Assembly (NCBI GenBank): GCA_037074615.1
Contig: CM073542.1
Coordinates: 19,918,001-19,982,000 of the forward strand
Source: Leucaena leucocephala
Lineage: Eukaryota; Streptophyta; Magnoliopsida; Fabales; Fabaceae
Direction: 5' to 3'
DNA: 64,000 nt
Within the stretch, counting starts at the first letter, position 1; the number at the start of each line of letters is the position of its first letter. The notes below the pieces were generated by a model, which worked only from the letters and a program-made list of their open reading frames with translations, made no database searches and was not told the origin of the DNA. A program made the position numbers and the translations under genes. Below, piece after piece: positions 45,296 through 59,730 of this stretch.

Positions 45296-46989
45296 GACTT
45301 GCAAGTAAGTTTTATTATAAACATTATATCATGCAAAAAGCAAATGTCTACTCTTTCACAAATGACTACTCTTTTCTGCTCAATTTGGATGAGCTAAAAA
45401 GGAATGCCCCAATGCAGAAAACAATGGATTACAGAACACAAAATGCAATGGACGAAAAGCAATGAATTTGTGATTTCTCCTACTACTTTATTAAACTAGT
45501 CGAAGTTACAGTGTCAACTACCGTCTTTCTCCTAAGGTTATCATTAGAATGAACAAAACAATAGTAATAATCGGAGGAGTAAAAGAAGAAGATTTATGTA
45601 AAAAATTTACTTACACTTCCTCCTTTCCAACTTTAGCTCAGCCAAAGATATCTCCCACAAAGTTTATCTCCTATGCGCCAATGGTTTCTCCTTTAGATTG
45701 ACGCGTGAGTAATATATTTTATTTATTCTAGGAGTAATGTGGTATTTTTACCTAAATTTACAAAAGATAAATTAGACCCTTACCCAATCTATCCTTTTAA
45801 ATATTCAACTATATAAATTATCTTTTTAAAATTTACTTAGACTTTCTTTATCTTTTTACCTAAATCATTTGTTTGGAAAATCATATCTAATTGTTTGAAA
45901 ATTTTAAATTAAAAAGAAACTTAAAATATAGTGATAGCCAATGGCAAAGAGTGGCAGCCAGTAGACAACAATGTTTTTTTTTTAACCAGCTGTAGACAGC
46001 AGTGGTGGGTGACTCTCAATCAGTAGGGGTTGATTGTGGATAGCCGCGGCGTTGATAGCAGTGAAACAAGAGAGGGTTTTAGCAAAGCGCCATAGAGAAA
46101 CAACATAATTTTCAATAGGTCCCAAAAGATTTTGAAATTTTAATAAAGTATTTAAGAATAAAAATGAAATGGAAAATTTATTTTATAAGAGCTACTCCTA
46201 ATTAAATCTAACAAATACTTAAATTTAATTTAATCAGATAATTATATAAAAAATTAAATAGATTCAAAAAGAGTAAAGTTCTAACAGATATAAGAAAAAT
46301 TATATGATAAAACTAGTATGACACTTATTATCGTATTTTTAGGTAAGAAAACTCTTGCACCAATTAAAAATTTAAGCCTATTACTACTCACTGATTACTT
46401 TTAGGCTATATTTGAAAAGAAAAAAAAGTAGGGGAAAATAGCGGACAGAGTATAATAGAAAAAAAATTCTTAAAATAATAAAAAATTAGTATTTTTAAGA
46501 ATTATCCTTCTTAATATCCTTTCATTTTTAATTTTCTTTCTATAATAACATAAGGTGAGAGTAGAAGTAGATATACACATTAATTTTTGAAATATTCTTT
46601 CATGTCCTTAATATAAAATTTATTTAATTAATTATATTAAAAAAATTAGTTATTTATAATGCCTATATCTTGATTTCATTAAAATATTTTTTTCTAACAT
46701 GTATATTAGAACTACCTTTTCATAAAAACTCCTTAATTTATATATAATAATAGAAGGATATTTTGAAAAAAAATTATAAATTTAAAAAATAAAATAAATT
46801 AGAGTATTATATTAAAGACTAAAATAATTTTTTATCTAATTATTATAATGATGGATAGAGGTACTATTGGTTTGGTGGAGGTGCATGCAGATATGTGCAA
46901 TATATATTAGGCTACTACATATATACAGGCTTTGATTGGATGCCCTCATGGTTAGATTTAAATATTCCCTTTAAAGCATTTAACCTACA
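45296..46989. other. Spacer with possible foldback
   Basis: 45340-45720 is balanced in composition with no recognised gene. 45930-46100 has a GC-richer patch without a match. About 46400-46557 is a weak foldback (inner hairpin TTCTTAAAATAATAAAA.. against ..TATTTTTAAGAA). A copy of the dispersed AT-rich repeat lies at about 46600-46830. Confidence 0.4.
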
Positions 46990-47640
46990 TGTTTATAATT
47001 TAAGAAAATATACATATAGTATTTCAAACTAATTTTAGAGAAATAATTAGTATATTAAAGTATTTAAAGATATAATTAGTACATTGAACTAATTTTAAAG
47101 GTGTGACTAGCACCTTAAAGTATTTAAGGATGCAATTAACACATTAAATTAATTTTAGACGCATGATCAACATCCTAAAATATTTAAATTAGTATATTTC
47201 TATCATTTTTCATGATAAAAATACAAATTTCTATTTGATCTATGTCAGTTGAGTTTTTTATTTTAAATATTATTATTTTAAAAGTTATATGTCATATTGG
47301 TCAAACAATAATATTGAATAACTCTAAAATTGATATTGTATAAAATTTATATATGAAGATTTATAAATTTTATGTTTTATTTATTATAATTTATTAAAAT
47401 AATATTACAATATGACTTTTTAAACAATAATATATTTAAATAAAAAGTTTATGTGATATATATCAACTGAAAATTAATTACACTAATTTAAATATTTTAG
47501 TACGTTAATTGTCCCTATAAAATTAGTTTGAGGTGCTGATTACATCCTTAAATGTTTTAGAGTGCTAATTACACCTCTAAAATTAATTGAGTGCTGATTG
47601 CACTCTTAAATAATTTAGGGCTCTAATTAAATAATTTAGG
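46990..47640. mobile_element. Foldback element with tandem repeats in its arms
   Basis: The left arm (about 46990-47190) and right arm (about 47480-47640) are inverted copies. Each is built from 2-4 units of about 40-45 bp: AATTTTAAAGGTGTGACTAG then CACCTTAAAGTATTTAAGGA on the left; reverse complement AATTTTAGAGGTGTAATTAG then CACTCTAAAACATTTAAGGA on the right. The centre is also partly palindromic (GTCATATTG ... CAATATGAC). There is no coding content. Confidence 0.7.
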
Positions 47641-50600
47641 GTTCTAATTATTTTTCTAATCATTCTTATCATTAATATAAAATATAAAACAACACTGACA
47701 ATAAAGTATAAATAGCAATGAGGGTTTTTTTTTCCAATTTTAAGTAATTTACTTTATTTTTCTTGACATATTTTGGTGGAGTTTAAATGATAAAAAATAA
47801 AAGAAACCTCTCCTCAAAGCTTCAGCTTTTTAGCTAGAGGGGAAAAGGTAAATAATAAGTGTAAACTAATTAACTTCCCCTTTTCCTCCATTTTTCTCCT
47901 CTTTAAAATGTTTATTCATTTGCCAAATTAGATTGAAGTTTTCTTTCTTTTCTTTTCTTTTTTCTTTCTTTTCAACTAGATAAAAGCGTTTTATTCCTAA
48001 CAGACTAGGATACAAGAGAAATAAGTCCACAAACATGAATGAGCAACATCCAAACAAACCCTAAGGCAATAAAATAATCTAACTATTAAATAGTCTAACA
48101 AAATGTGTTATTCTCTCGATGAATTAATATTAGAATATCTATTCAAAAAAGTTACTACATTTAGTGATCAACATATTTTTTAATAGAATTATATTCAATA
48201 TAAAAATACATGTACATTAAAAAAATAAACAAAAGAATTCAACTCCAGAACCCAACACCCAACTCCAAAGGCAAAGAAATGCCGGAGAGAAACCCTTATG
48301 TATGGAGTAAATTTGGTTTAGAGAATTTTACCTTTTCCCTTTAGTGTGTATGTGTGGTTGTGATGTTACCTTAACATAAAATATATTTAATTAATTTAGA
48401 TAGATTTAAAAATAATTAAATTAATTATTTATATAATTATATATTAAATTTTTTTAAATATTTTCTATAACATGTATATTAGAATTATCTATTCATAAAA
48501 ACTCCTTAATTTATATATAATTATTATACCATATAATGTGTATGTATGGTTGTGTGTGTGTGTATAGAGGGAGAGAGTTACTAATAGAGTATATTCCTTA
48601 TCTTATAAAAAAAGATATTTATTCATTTGTAGACCAATTGTCTATACATTATTAAATTTAAAAAAATTATGCCCTTTTATTCTTAATTATAAAATTTAAA
48701 TAAATAATTTATTTAAATTAAATAAATAAATAAATTATTTCTAAAAAATATTTATTAACTTTTTTAAAATATCATGTTTCAAGTATTTATATTGAAAGTA
48801 TTTCATGATAGAAATTATTTTAGTATGTACAATTAATCAGATTTAGTTTAAAAATATAAATTTAGAAAAATAAAATAGATTAATATTTTATATTTATAAT
48901 TATAATAAATCTCCTTACTAACTCAGAATAATTCTATTTATAGATAGAGTAATAGGCTTTTCACACGAAAGTCACAAAGCACAAAGGTCCACATCTGACC
49001 TCATTGAGCTGTTCAAGTAAAAATATTATCTTCTCACTGTCTCAATTTTGCTCTACAAAATGACGACAACATAATGCCCCTCAGTTGCGAAACTACTTTT
49101 CCTCCTCCTCCTCCTTTCAAACTCTGGGGAAATTACAGTGAGATCTTATAAAAGTAATTAATTATAATTTTTTAATTATTTAATAATTTTATAGTATTTT
49201 TTTATAATTAATTGTCTTTCAAGGGACCTCTCTGCAATTCTTCTTTTAAATCTTTTCTAGCCCCCAACTAAAATTAGATCTTCTAAATAATGAGAAAAAA
49301 TTATTAAAGAAATTTTATAGACTAATATTTATTAAAAGGGACCTTAAAAATCAAATATAATTGTAAGGACAAAAAAGGACATTCTTTTCCAAAAGTTTTA
49401 TTTTGAAGGACACAATGAGACTTGTTAATTGTGAAGAAAACCCATCCATAAAAAAAATAAACATTTATTTGGTTGACAAAATATAATTTATTCTATTTTT
49501 CTTATGCTAAGTTTTTCTTAAGCTTGCAATCAAATTAAACTAAGATAACAAACAGATTATATTTATGCCCAGGTTTCAATTTAGATAACAAGTAAAACCA
49601 AACACAGGCAAAAATGCAATAATACATAAAATAATCATATTGAGCCATGGGAATTTGAGTAGTCTCAAAAAAATTATAGATTCTTATAAAATTAGCTCAT
49701 TTTAATCAATAATATATTATTAGAAAAATTAATCTACAAGTATCTATAATTTTATTTTATTTTTAGTTAGATTTTTATAATTTTATTTCTTTTTTATTGA
49801 GTCCTTATATTATAGTTTTCACAATTAAAAATATTAGTTCTTATAATTATAATTTGTTGATTTGTTAGAGAAACGATATTAGTAACTGATGATGAGGTGA
49901 CTCCTATTTATAATATATCTTGATAAAATCATAAATAAAATAAACTTAAATAAAATCAAAATCAACCTTATTATAGATTATACATGCAATATAAACACAA
50001 GAACTTTTTATTTTTATTTTGATAATAAATAAATTTTATTTTATTATTTTATTTTAAAAATCCCTCTTTTTTATTTTGTAAAAACTAATATGTCACTTAA
50101 TCTACATCAATATTATTTCGAATTAACAAATTGTAAATACATGGACTAATGGTTATAATCCATGAAACCATAAGAACTAATCAAAAAGGAAATAACTAAA
50201 AAATTTAATTAAAAATTAGGTAAAACTATAAGAATTGATGAATTAATTTTGCAAATATTATTTCATGGATTCTTATATCAAAACTTACATATTCTCAATT
50301 TTTTACAACTTCTGGTTTTATACAACTTGATATATTAAAGGCATTAAGCTAACCATTATTAGTATAGTTGGTTGTTTCATGATGACTTAAATTAAAACCA
50401 TGTTAAGTTTATTACTAATTTGAATTATTTTTTTTTAAAAAATAAAAATTTAATAATTTAATTATTTGAGAAATCCCTCTCTTTCACTTGTAAAAAAGTT
50501 TTTATATTCTTAGCCTATAAAGCTACTAATAATAAATAAAATTTCTTTTTCTCTTATTTACACTTTTTTATTTTTAATTTTTATAACAATTTGACTAGAT

Positions 50601-52384
50601 TATATTCAAGTATTATCATATTAAATAGGAATAACTCTACTAAAAATATTTCTTGAATTCACATAAATTTAAATTCAAAATTGTGTACTTAAATATATAC
50701 AGCCTCTTTCACTAAGATTAACATCTACTAGTTGTTTGCAATTTTTTCCCTCAAACTAATTTTTTTACATCCAAACAAAATACAAAACGATGAAAGAATA
50801 TCAAGTTTGTAAACGGGACCCTATCCTACTTTGTTGCACTTAATTAATTAAATGAAAAAGACAACATTTAAATAATTAAATGAAAAAGACAATGGCATGG
50901 AGAAATTTTATTATAAAACATATATATCAACATTTATATATATTTCCAAAATTATTGTAAATAAAATTTTATGAATTTTAATGAAAATATAAAAATAATA
51001 GGAAATATTAAATTTATAATAAATCAAATTATTTAAAAAATGATAATAATATGTTTCTTTTTTCAATATCGTATCATAAATACGTGTGTAAGAAAATTAC
51101 TATGAGATGTTGCTTTTTTCCCTCAATCGCAGCATTGAATATCAATTAAAATTAAAAAGGGATAACATTACGTGCGTGTTTGATTTAGCGAAAAAAACAA
51201 AATGCTCAAAACCACCCAAACAACCATTTGAATGGTAAGAGTAATTTTAGTCAAAATTATAATTTAAAATTAAATATAGAAGAGCCACCATATTTTTAAA
51301 TAATTTTATATATTAAGTATAAAAAATAATAATTTTAACTTTTTAAATTTTTTATCTTCCTATTTATCATATTTATTTAATGATCATTTATCTTATATCT
51401 TTTTTAATTATTTATATATAAAAAAATTATTTTTATAATAATCATCTAAATATTTATTTTTTAAAATCACGTATCATATAAAATTTATCTTATAAAATAT
51501 ATTTTTTAAAATCACTTAAAAATCAAATTTATCTATAATCTATTAGCAAACACACCCTATAATTTATTGTGAATTTTAAGAAATGTTGTGACACTCTTTT
51601 TATATCCTAAGTTTAAGTTTTAAAAAATACTTATATTATAAAAAGGATAATTATAAAATCTAAAATTAAATATTTAATAAAAGAATTAAAAAATAATATA
51701 GTTTTTCCACAAAAGAAGTTTGGGCAATTGAAGTAATCAATACAAAAAGGAATAAAAGGAAAAGGCGCACTAGAAATCAATTATTGGTGGAAGCCACGAG
51801 ATGGGGACCCCTTCTTCCATTGGGCCACGTGGTTACAAATAATTATTCCCTGAAGCCACGAACCACGGGATCGTGAAGGAAGACAAAAAGTGATGGATGT
51901 TACGTGTCCTTCCCGAATTCGGAATCTTTATTGTACTTTTCATCAAAGTGACTTACCCATCTTATTAATTTATAAATCAGAGAATTATATACTAATTTAG
52001 CAAGTGAGTTATTCCTCATCTTATCTTTATTATATAATATATTTAATTAATTTAAAAAAGTAATTAAATTAATTAACATAATATATTTTATCTAAAATAT
52101 TTTAATTATTTTCTTTAATTTTATCTCTCCCTCTATTATTTAATTATTATTAATATTAATGAAATATTAATATATATAATTTAAAAAATTTAATAAATAT
52201 AAAAAATATATCTTATATTTAAAATAAATATTATTATTTTTAATTAAATCTTATATTAATAACTAGATAATTACTAATTATTATATTAATAAGAATTTTA
52301 AAATTTTCAAACTCTAGGACCATGCTTTAATATAAAATATATAATGAGAAAAATGATCATGAGATTGAAAATAAAGGATTTAGA
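47641..52384. other. 4.7-kb AT-rich spacer
   Basis: No gene recognised. It holds copies of the dispersed AT-rich repeat (about 48375-48500, 48690-48900, 52010-52265), a short GT run (48547-48562), a GC-richer patch at 51780-51940 with the G-box core CACGTG (near 51826), and many A/T runs. The 63-codon open frame near 47866-48057 looks like chance. Confidence 0.45.
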
Positions 52385-52888
52385 CCTATTTGGATAAGAT
52401 TTTAGAAAAATATTTATAAAAAAATAGCTTTTAGGTAATTTTTAGAAAAGGGTGTTTGGAGAAAAATTTATGAAAAAAAAGTAGTTTTCAATAAATGAGT
52501 GTTTGGATATTTATTTTTAAAAGTATTTTTATTATTGTAAATTATAAAAAAATGTATGATTATTAAATATAGGAGAGAGTGTGTATAAGAAAGAGGAGAG
52601 AGGGTATAGAAAAGAAATAAGAGAGGAGAAATTGTGTAGAAAATAAAGAAGAGATGAGAGAAGATGTAGAAGAAAAAAGAGAGATGGTGTAAAAAAAGTA
52701 GGGATAATATAATAATTGATTAGTCTATAGGCTCTTTTATTATTCTATAAGTTACTCTGACTATCTTATCTAAAACTTTAGTTTTAAACTATAATTTAGT
52801 TCAAAAATTCTTTTAAACAAATATAACTGTTTATTTTAAGAAAAATTAAAATTTAAATTTTGATAAGTTTTTTCATAAACCAAACACA
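52385..52888 (+). mobile_element. MITE-like element, copy 2 (GA-rich core)
   Basis: The left end reads TATTTGGATAAGATTTTAG; the right end in reverse complement reads GTGTTTGGTTTATGAAAAAA. The core is a string of GTGTAGAA/GAGAGGAGA units. It matches 14880-15362 in reverse orientation over most of its length and is the more complete copy. Confidence 0.75.
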
Positions 52889-55675
52889 CTTACGTGAGTT
52901 TCTTTAAAATTTACATGTGATGCTAAAAAAATTTAATATTTAATTGCAGGGGTGAGATTGAAGATAAAAAGCAAAAAAAAAAAAGTTGTCACAGAAAGAA
53001 AATTTACAAGTGCCATACAAATTCAGTCATAATTATAGAGGGGAGGTTGAAAATGAAGATATACATGTTTTTTTCAAAAAAATAAAATATACTCACAAAA
53101 AAATTAAAATAAAATTTAAAGATGCCCTTGTGATTTTTTAAAGTAAATATGTATAAACTTTCACTCGCATACTCACCCTTGTATTTAATTTAACTAATAA
53201 TTTAGAAAATTGTGCTTATAAATTCCTATTTCCGAATTTGTAACTTTGTTTTTCTATTAAAAAAATTGAAATTCCAACCATAATTATTGAAAATTCAAAA
53301 GAGAAATCACTAGCCACAATAACACAATTAGGAGAGGTATCCGAATTAATTCTGAACTTTATCAAATCACATAAGAGTATATTTAAAATGACTCCAAAAA
53401 TTTAAAATCTTTTTTAATGATTAATTCGCTAAATTATTTATAATTCAGTTTATAAATATGCAAGTTGGATTTTAAGTTTTATTTTCTTTAATTTAAACAC
53501 GGCCTTTTTTATCGGCGGTAAAACGTGGCCTTAATAAGCGTAATGTAAGCTAATCCCAAACTATCTATCTGCGGGGACCTCTTACGCGTGATATGAGCCA
53601 ATCCCAAAATATCTATCTGTGGGACCCACCTTTTATTTATTTCTAATTGTAAAAGATACAAATTAGGTGTAGCTTTTTCTTTATTCTTTTTCACTTCACA
53701 AATCAGGCTACATTACATAAAATTTTTTTAACTTTTAACCATATATATATAATTTTCTTAATTTTTAAATTGATAATAAACCTCTCTAAATTTTTAATTA
53801 TATGTGAATACCTCTAACTAATTAATTATATATCCTTTAAATTTTATTTTTATGTATATATAATCCTAAAATATGGATTGATATGTAGATAACTCCTCAA
53901 TCTTAAGCTATATGGGCATAAATGATATAGAAAAACAAAATTGATTGAATATGTAAGAGTTTAGAGGATTTATTTGTAAAGTTTCAAAAGTTAGAGATAG
54001 TTTTTTTATATTATTTATTATATCCTAATCAGTATATAGTTTTAAAATTTGTGATTATTTTTATTAATAAAAGTGTCTCATCTATAAATTAAATTCGAGA
54101 CACAAACATATTTATCATATCTTATACCGTCATATTAACTATATGTTTAGGTATGATTTAACCAATTTTTATTATTTAAATAGTTTTATTTTTGAAAAAT
54201 TATATATAGTCTTAATTTGATTTAAGCCTTCCCAACCAAATGTTCCCCCTTGGAAAGAATCTTAGAAGAGGGTATGAGAGAGACTTGTGTGAGTTGTGTC
54301 AATCACACCTTTTTTAGCAATTTTTTCCCCTTAAAAATAGACAAAGTCAATTTTAAAAATAAATAAATATTAATAACTTGAAAAATATGTCTCTATCAAG
54401 CACACAATAATTCAGACACCACCTAGATAAAGCTTCCATTTAGCTCAAGATACTAAATAATTGTGCATGTGGTCCTACAAATTCAACCAATTTTGAGAGA
54501 ATTCACCATTATTAATTATGCTCAATTTCAGCATCCATCCCAATTATATGGCTCTCTCACTATCAATATCATTCCCATTTAAAAGATATCTTAACTTCTG
54601 AATATCTAAATTTATATTTAAAGATAATTGATAATTCACTTTATCTAATATTAATATTACCTAAAAAGAATAAAAAATTCATCATACATTTAATCGTAAC
54701 TTAACCCTTTTTTTAAATTTTTTTTATAAAAAAAATATCATTCTCACTTTCTTTTATTGATTGTCTTGTTGGGAAATATAATTATATCAATCTTATTCTT
54801 CATTTGTTAAATTCAATTATTATTTTTTATTGTCTTGTTGGGCAATGTAATTTACTATTTTACAATCCATTAGAGATACTCAAAATGTAACAACTATTTG
54901 AAATTATTAGTTATTTAATATTGCTTTATTGGTATACATTCTTAAACCCTAAAAATTTTATTCCTAGACCCTTAAATTAGTTGAATGAGTGAGATCATAT
55001 ATAAATATTCAATTGGGTTATAAAAATAAGAGTTAGTTGAGTAATTTTTTTAATTCTAAATGTAATATTTTAATCTATTTTATCTTTTAAATTTATAAAT
55101 TTTTTAAACTATTCCTACTTATTATATTTATCAAAAAGGATTTTCATCAATAAAATCATGATTAAATGAAACTTTAGAAAAACTCACATATTTATTATAA
55201 ATAATTAATTTAACTATTTTTTATATTTATAAATTAATTATTTAACTCCACATTTAGAATTGGAGGAAGTACAGAGACTTATCGATGTGGATTCGACACA
55301 TTAGCCCATTTTTCTAAAAAAAACGCCAGAAACATATTAGCTTCTCTAATTAAATGGCCTATTGCCCCATTTATTATCCTCTCCAATTCATCATTCCATT
55401 TTAAATACTCTAGTTGAAGAAGGAGTTAAACAAATCATCGAATGGTTAAACTAAAACATCTTATCATGGTATCAATTTCATAATCATCACTTCCACCCAA
55501 AAGAACAAGGTTAAGTTCATTGATAGATATAAGAAAAAAGTGAAATAAATAAAGTTAGAAAATTGATCCCATGATGAGCCAAGACAAGGGGAAAAAATTA
55601 TTCAACTCTCTCAAGTTGATGGAACTTGTAAAGGAAAACCTTTCTGAGGATGGCAAAAAAGGTACTTTTAACATT
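52889..55675. other. AT-rich spacer
   Basis: No gene recognised. At 53545-53630 a block of about 55 bp is duplicated in tandem (CTAATCCCAAACTATCTATC and CCAATCCCAAAATATCTATC, each followed by TG.GGGACC). A copy of the dispersed AT-rich repeat lies at about 55045-55250. Confidence 0.45.
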
Positions 55676-55921
55676 TAAGGTTAATATAATATTTAATCCT
55701 TATAGTTTTTACTCTTATTTTAATTTTGATCCCTATAATTTTAAACTATAAGCTTTGGTTCCTCAAGTTTTTTTCCATGGAAAACATTAATCCTTATATT
55801 TTAATAGGAACCTGTACCATTTTGCCCTTTAAATGACTAAAACCTATAGTTTGAAACTATATGGACCAAAACCAAAATGAGAACAAATTATAAAGACTAA
55901 ATATTGTATTAGTCCTAAGTT
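55676..55921. mobile_element. Foldback MITE (about 246 bp)
   Basis: The left arm TTAATATAATATTTAATCCT ... TTTTGATCCCTATAATTTTA pairs with the right arm, which reads in reverse complement CTAATACAATATTTAGTCTT ... TTTTGGTCCATATAGTTTCA. The arms take up nearly the whole element. Confidence 0.75.
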
Positions 55922-56134
55922 CTTTCCAGTAATTTGTGTGAGTTCATATTCAATATGGCAACTGAAGTGGGATCAACTATCCAAAAAGCTGAGACTCCAA
56001 AAAATATCATCCAGATCTTCTACAGATCTAATGCATGATTTTCTAAATGTTAAGGAACTGTAACATATCTATTTCTCTGAACTTGGAAGCTTTTTCCCCC
56101 TTTCTGAAAAAGGTTAGGGGCAATCAAGTTTAAA

Positions 56135-59100
56135 CTAGGGATGATCAGTCTCAGGAGGTGCAAGAGTACAAGGAGGAGATTGTGAAGGGAAGGCGGTTGA
56201 TTCTTTGAGGAAAACCGTTTGCTTGTCATCGGCATAGCACAGCACGGACTCTGGACAAACTTCCATGGCCGATGAAGGTGGCGTAGGCGTGAAGTCTTGC
56301 AGCTTTGCATACTCAGAAATAAGGTGAAACATGTAATCATAAACTCTATCCATGTTCAAACTTTCCATTAGTTGTTGCCCTCTTTTGCCTAAAGCCTCAG
56401 CCTGTAGCAACACAAAAAATGAACCAAATTAATTGCTATTGTTTATGAAATACAAGTTTAAATGCAAAAAACAACAATTTTTAAGTGTTGAGAATAGTTT
56501 GAAAATCTAATAACAGAGCCAAGTCGGACCGGCAAACAGTTTTCTGGTTCCCTGAACAAGTTGTCTACATGCAACAAAAAGTGCTATTTTGGAAGCAACT
56601 AGTTCAATCGGTCGGCAAAACGATTAACCATGCCAAATGAAGGAAAGAGCATATTTGGTTTTGCTTCTGATTCTGTCCATAAAGCATAAAGTCTGAACAC
56701 AAAAGTGGAACCAAAATCTCGTTTCTAATCTCTCTGAATTTTCTCCAATCCAAGGCAACATTCTTCAAGAGAGGGATCTATTAGTTGCCAAGTGTATCTC
56801 TCCAAAGGAGCTTTGGATAATTCCTAGAAGCAAATTTGACATTACATTGTAGAATTTAGAGGGAACTAATTTTGCTTTAAGAACAGTGTAATTTGCAGAA
56901 GTTTAAAAAGGATTCTTCCATTTTTTGTTTACCCGGTTTAATAAACTCTATTTCTATACATCTTCCCAACATTAAGTAGCAAATCCAATCAGTGATTTTG
57001 TAATTATAAATATGAATCAAAATACTAGAGAGAAAACAAAAGGTTAGGGTTGATAAAAAATGGGACAGCATATGCATATGTATAAATTGCCTCACACAAT
57101 GGAACATGTGTTCCTCATCAAATCAGGAAGTACCGATTTATCAGTAGTATCATAGCTTCCCAAAAACACCACTACTACTTGAATAACATGTAGTTCATAT
57201 TCTCCCTAATCTTCATGTCTTGAGACTATTAAGACAACTTCACACCTTACCCTTTTATTATTATATTAGCGAGTTGAAGAAAAGGCATAGCATTTCTATC
57301 GGTCACCACCAGGGGTAAAACAAAATGAGAAGACCATATCCAAGAAGTATAAAAGTACCTGAGCTGGGTTGCCATTACCCCAGTCAACAGCACGCTTTAT
57401 AGATGGACATAAATCAAGAGCATCAACTAGCCAGAAGTTGTTCTGTGGAATAAGACCGCGGCTGAAAAAATCTTGATACTGCGGTGATATCATCATTGCA
57501 ACAGAACCACATGCGAGAATATATTTCAGGCTCACTGACCATGCATATCCTTCAGCATAGATCTTGTACCTGAAGGAAATAATGGAAGGGAAGGAGAAGA
57601 AATAAAGGATGGCGCAGAGATAGAATATCAGTAGCATGATAAAAATATCCTGTTTAGAGAAAACGTGAATTTTGATCATGAAACTAAAAGACTGAGTACA
57701 TTATAATTTACTCTTCGCTGTCTGTTCAGTTACTCTGATATTTTTGGTCTTGATTTTAAGAGAAATGATCATATGACTGATGATAAAATAATGAACAATT
57801 TCATTGTTGAAAGCATGTTTCTCTTGTTCCTTTATCAGTTTCATTTATTGAGATTAGTTTTTATTTCAAAGCTGAAACACAAACACTCCACTTAATTCCA
57901 ACAGTATCCTCTAATGAAAACATTCAAGATATAAAAGTGAAATGAACATTTAATAATGCAAATGGCATGCACATTTATCCTCCTTATGTGTTAACATCAC
58001 AACAAGTGCACTCACCTATGATTACACTGATTTGAAAGTTTTGACTCCTTAAAACCAGATTTAGCTTGTTCACTCCAATCCTGTAACAAATATCAAAATA
58101 CCTCAGTTAGCAAGATTTGATATAAAGCACATTTATACGGTCAACTGTTAAAAAGACCAATTTTGGATGGTAAGTTTAATAACACAACCTGACGCAAAAT
58201 TTGCGCTCCCCACGTCCTAGTATCATTACATTCTACTAATGCCGTACGAATAGGAGACGCAACATCTGGGTTTCCTTTCCAATATGCAAATGGCTGCTTC
58301 TGATTCCAAGGTACAGTTTGAGAACCTCGCTTGATATCTGGGAACTCCTGATGCCATGGTCGGACGTTAATCTCTGACCTGAGCATGAAATACATAACAT
58401 GAGGTTAGTCATACCAATGAAATTTCTATAAGAGACTTGGAAATCAATCAGTAACTAAGATGCTCTCTTAGGGACCCCACTCAACATCAAACCTCTCTCT
58501 CAGGCATTCATTACTTTCTACCCTTTCGTTTCTACTCTTTCATTAAGATATATGCAATCCACATTTAAAAGAATACCATGTGCCTTTACACAGATGTCAT
58601 CAGCAAACAAATTGATCAAAACTCAGCACTTGAACTAAAACCACAACATAAGAATAAGACACTAAGTGATTTTCTCCATTAAAATGAACTATAACGCGTC
58701 CAAACTACAAATCAAGGGATAAACACCAAAAATCTATAGCCAGAGGACCCATGATGAAACTTTATTTTAGCACTAAATGACACAAAGATATGTGAGAAAA
58801 TACACAATTTAGTGTTTGATTTTCGTAACTCAAAGTTTGAAACTCTCTAAGCATCAATATCTTAGTTGGATTAATTCATGCAGAGAAATAATTTAACGAC
58901 TGAAATGTTATAATCGTAACAAAAATGGACAAAAATAGCAGAGGAAGTCTTACCAACCCCAGAAAGACCAATCAGGGAAAGGGATATCAAAGTGTTCATT
59001 GGTTGTGCAATATCGAAACAGAGGCAAAGGCATTGCCTTGTGTTCTGTTCGATTAATAGTAGGCTTATCCATGCAATCAAACATTATATCAACATCAGGC

Positions 59101-59730
59101 ACCATCCCAGGATATCTCCTAAGAAGCTGCAAGAAACCCCAAATAGTGAACATTGCTCTGCTCTGCACACAAGCATAGTACAAATCAATATACAATTTTC
59201 CTCCAACAACGAGGACCCTAAAAGCAGCGTAGTTCTGAGCTTCTAATAAATGTGCCTTCGATATCTTAGAGGCAGCCCAAGGCTTAAGATCCCGATAGAT
59301 CGAGCTGAAGAACTTGGGGCACACGGTCCGGTTCGACCCAAAGGCCGCCGGGAAACGACGTCGCTCCGGGATGCTGTCGCCGGTTCTGTAACGACAAGTA
59401 AGGTAAGAACACTGTATGATTTTGTAGGCACGAGCATGATGGGTTTCTTCATCGAACGACTTGGGTGGGAATTGATGCCAAGGCGTTGGTTCCAAGTTGT
59501 GACCCACTACCGTTTTGGTCTGGGAGATGAAGTTGTCCACCTAATCGAATAAAAAAAAGAGATAAAAAAAGAAACCCAATGGATCAAAATACAGAAAGAG
59601 AGTAAATTTGAAGAGAAAGGACCTTGTAGAGGAGGAGGGCAGCGAGAGATAAGCCAGACAAAGTGACTACGGCGGAGAAGAGAAAAGAGGCTTGTCGAGG
59701 AGATGACTTATAAGAAGGATGAGGTCTCAT
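56135..59730 (-). CDS. GT90 family O-glucosyltransferase-like protein (rumi/KDELC type)
   Basis: Six exons with GT-AG borders and consistent phases: 59623-59730, 58954-59540, 58189-58378, 58016-58080, 57359-57569 and 56135-56401, giving 475 residues. The Met at 59730 (MRPHPSYKSSPRQ) is chosen; an upstream in-frame Met at 59901 looks like leader. Residues 13-35 form a single hydrophobic anchor (FLFSAVVTLSGLSLAALLLY), so it is probably a type II Golgi/ER membrane protein. Family segments in order: DVDIMFDCMDKP, FPDWSFWGW, EINVRPWHQEF, PFAYWKGNPDVASPIR, LVECN, CNHRYKIYAEGYAWSVSLKY, YQDFFSRGLIPQNNFW and YDYMFHLISEYAKL. Family knowledge: animal relatives transfer glucose or xylose to Ser of secreted proteins; plant members act in the secretory path, mostly with unknown acceptors. 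The acceptor is not deducible here. No break was seen. Confidence 0.92.
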
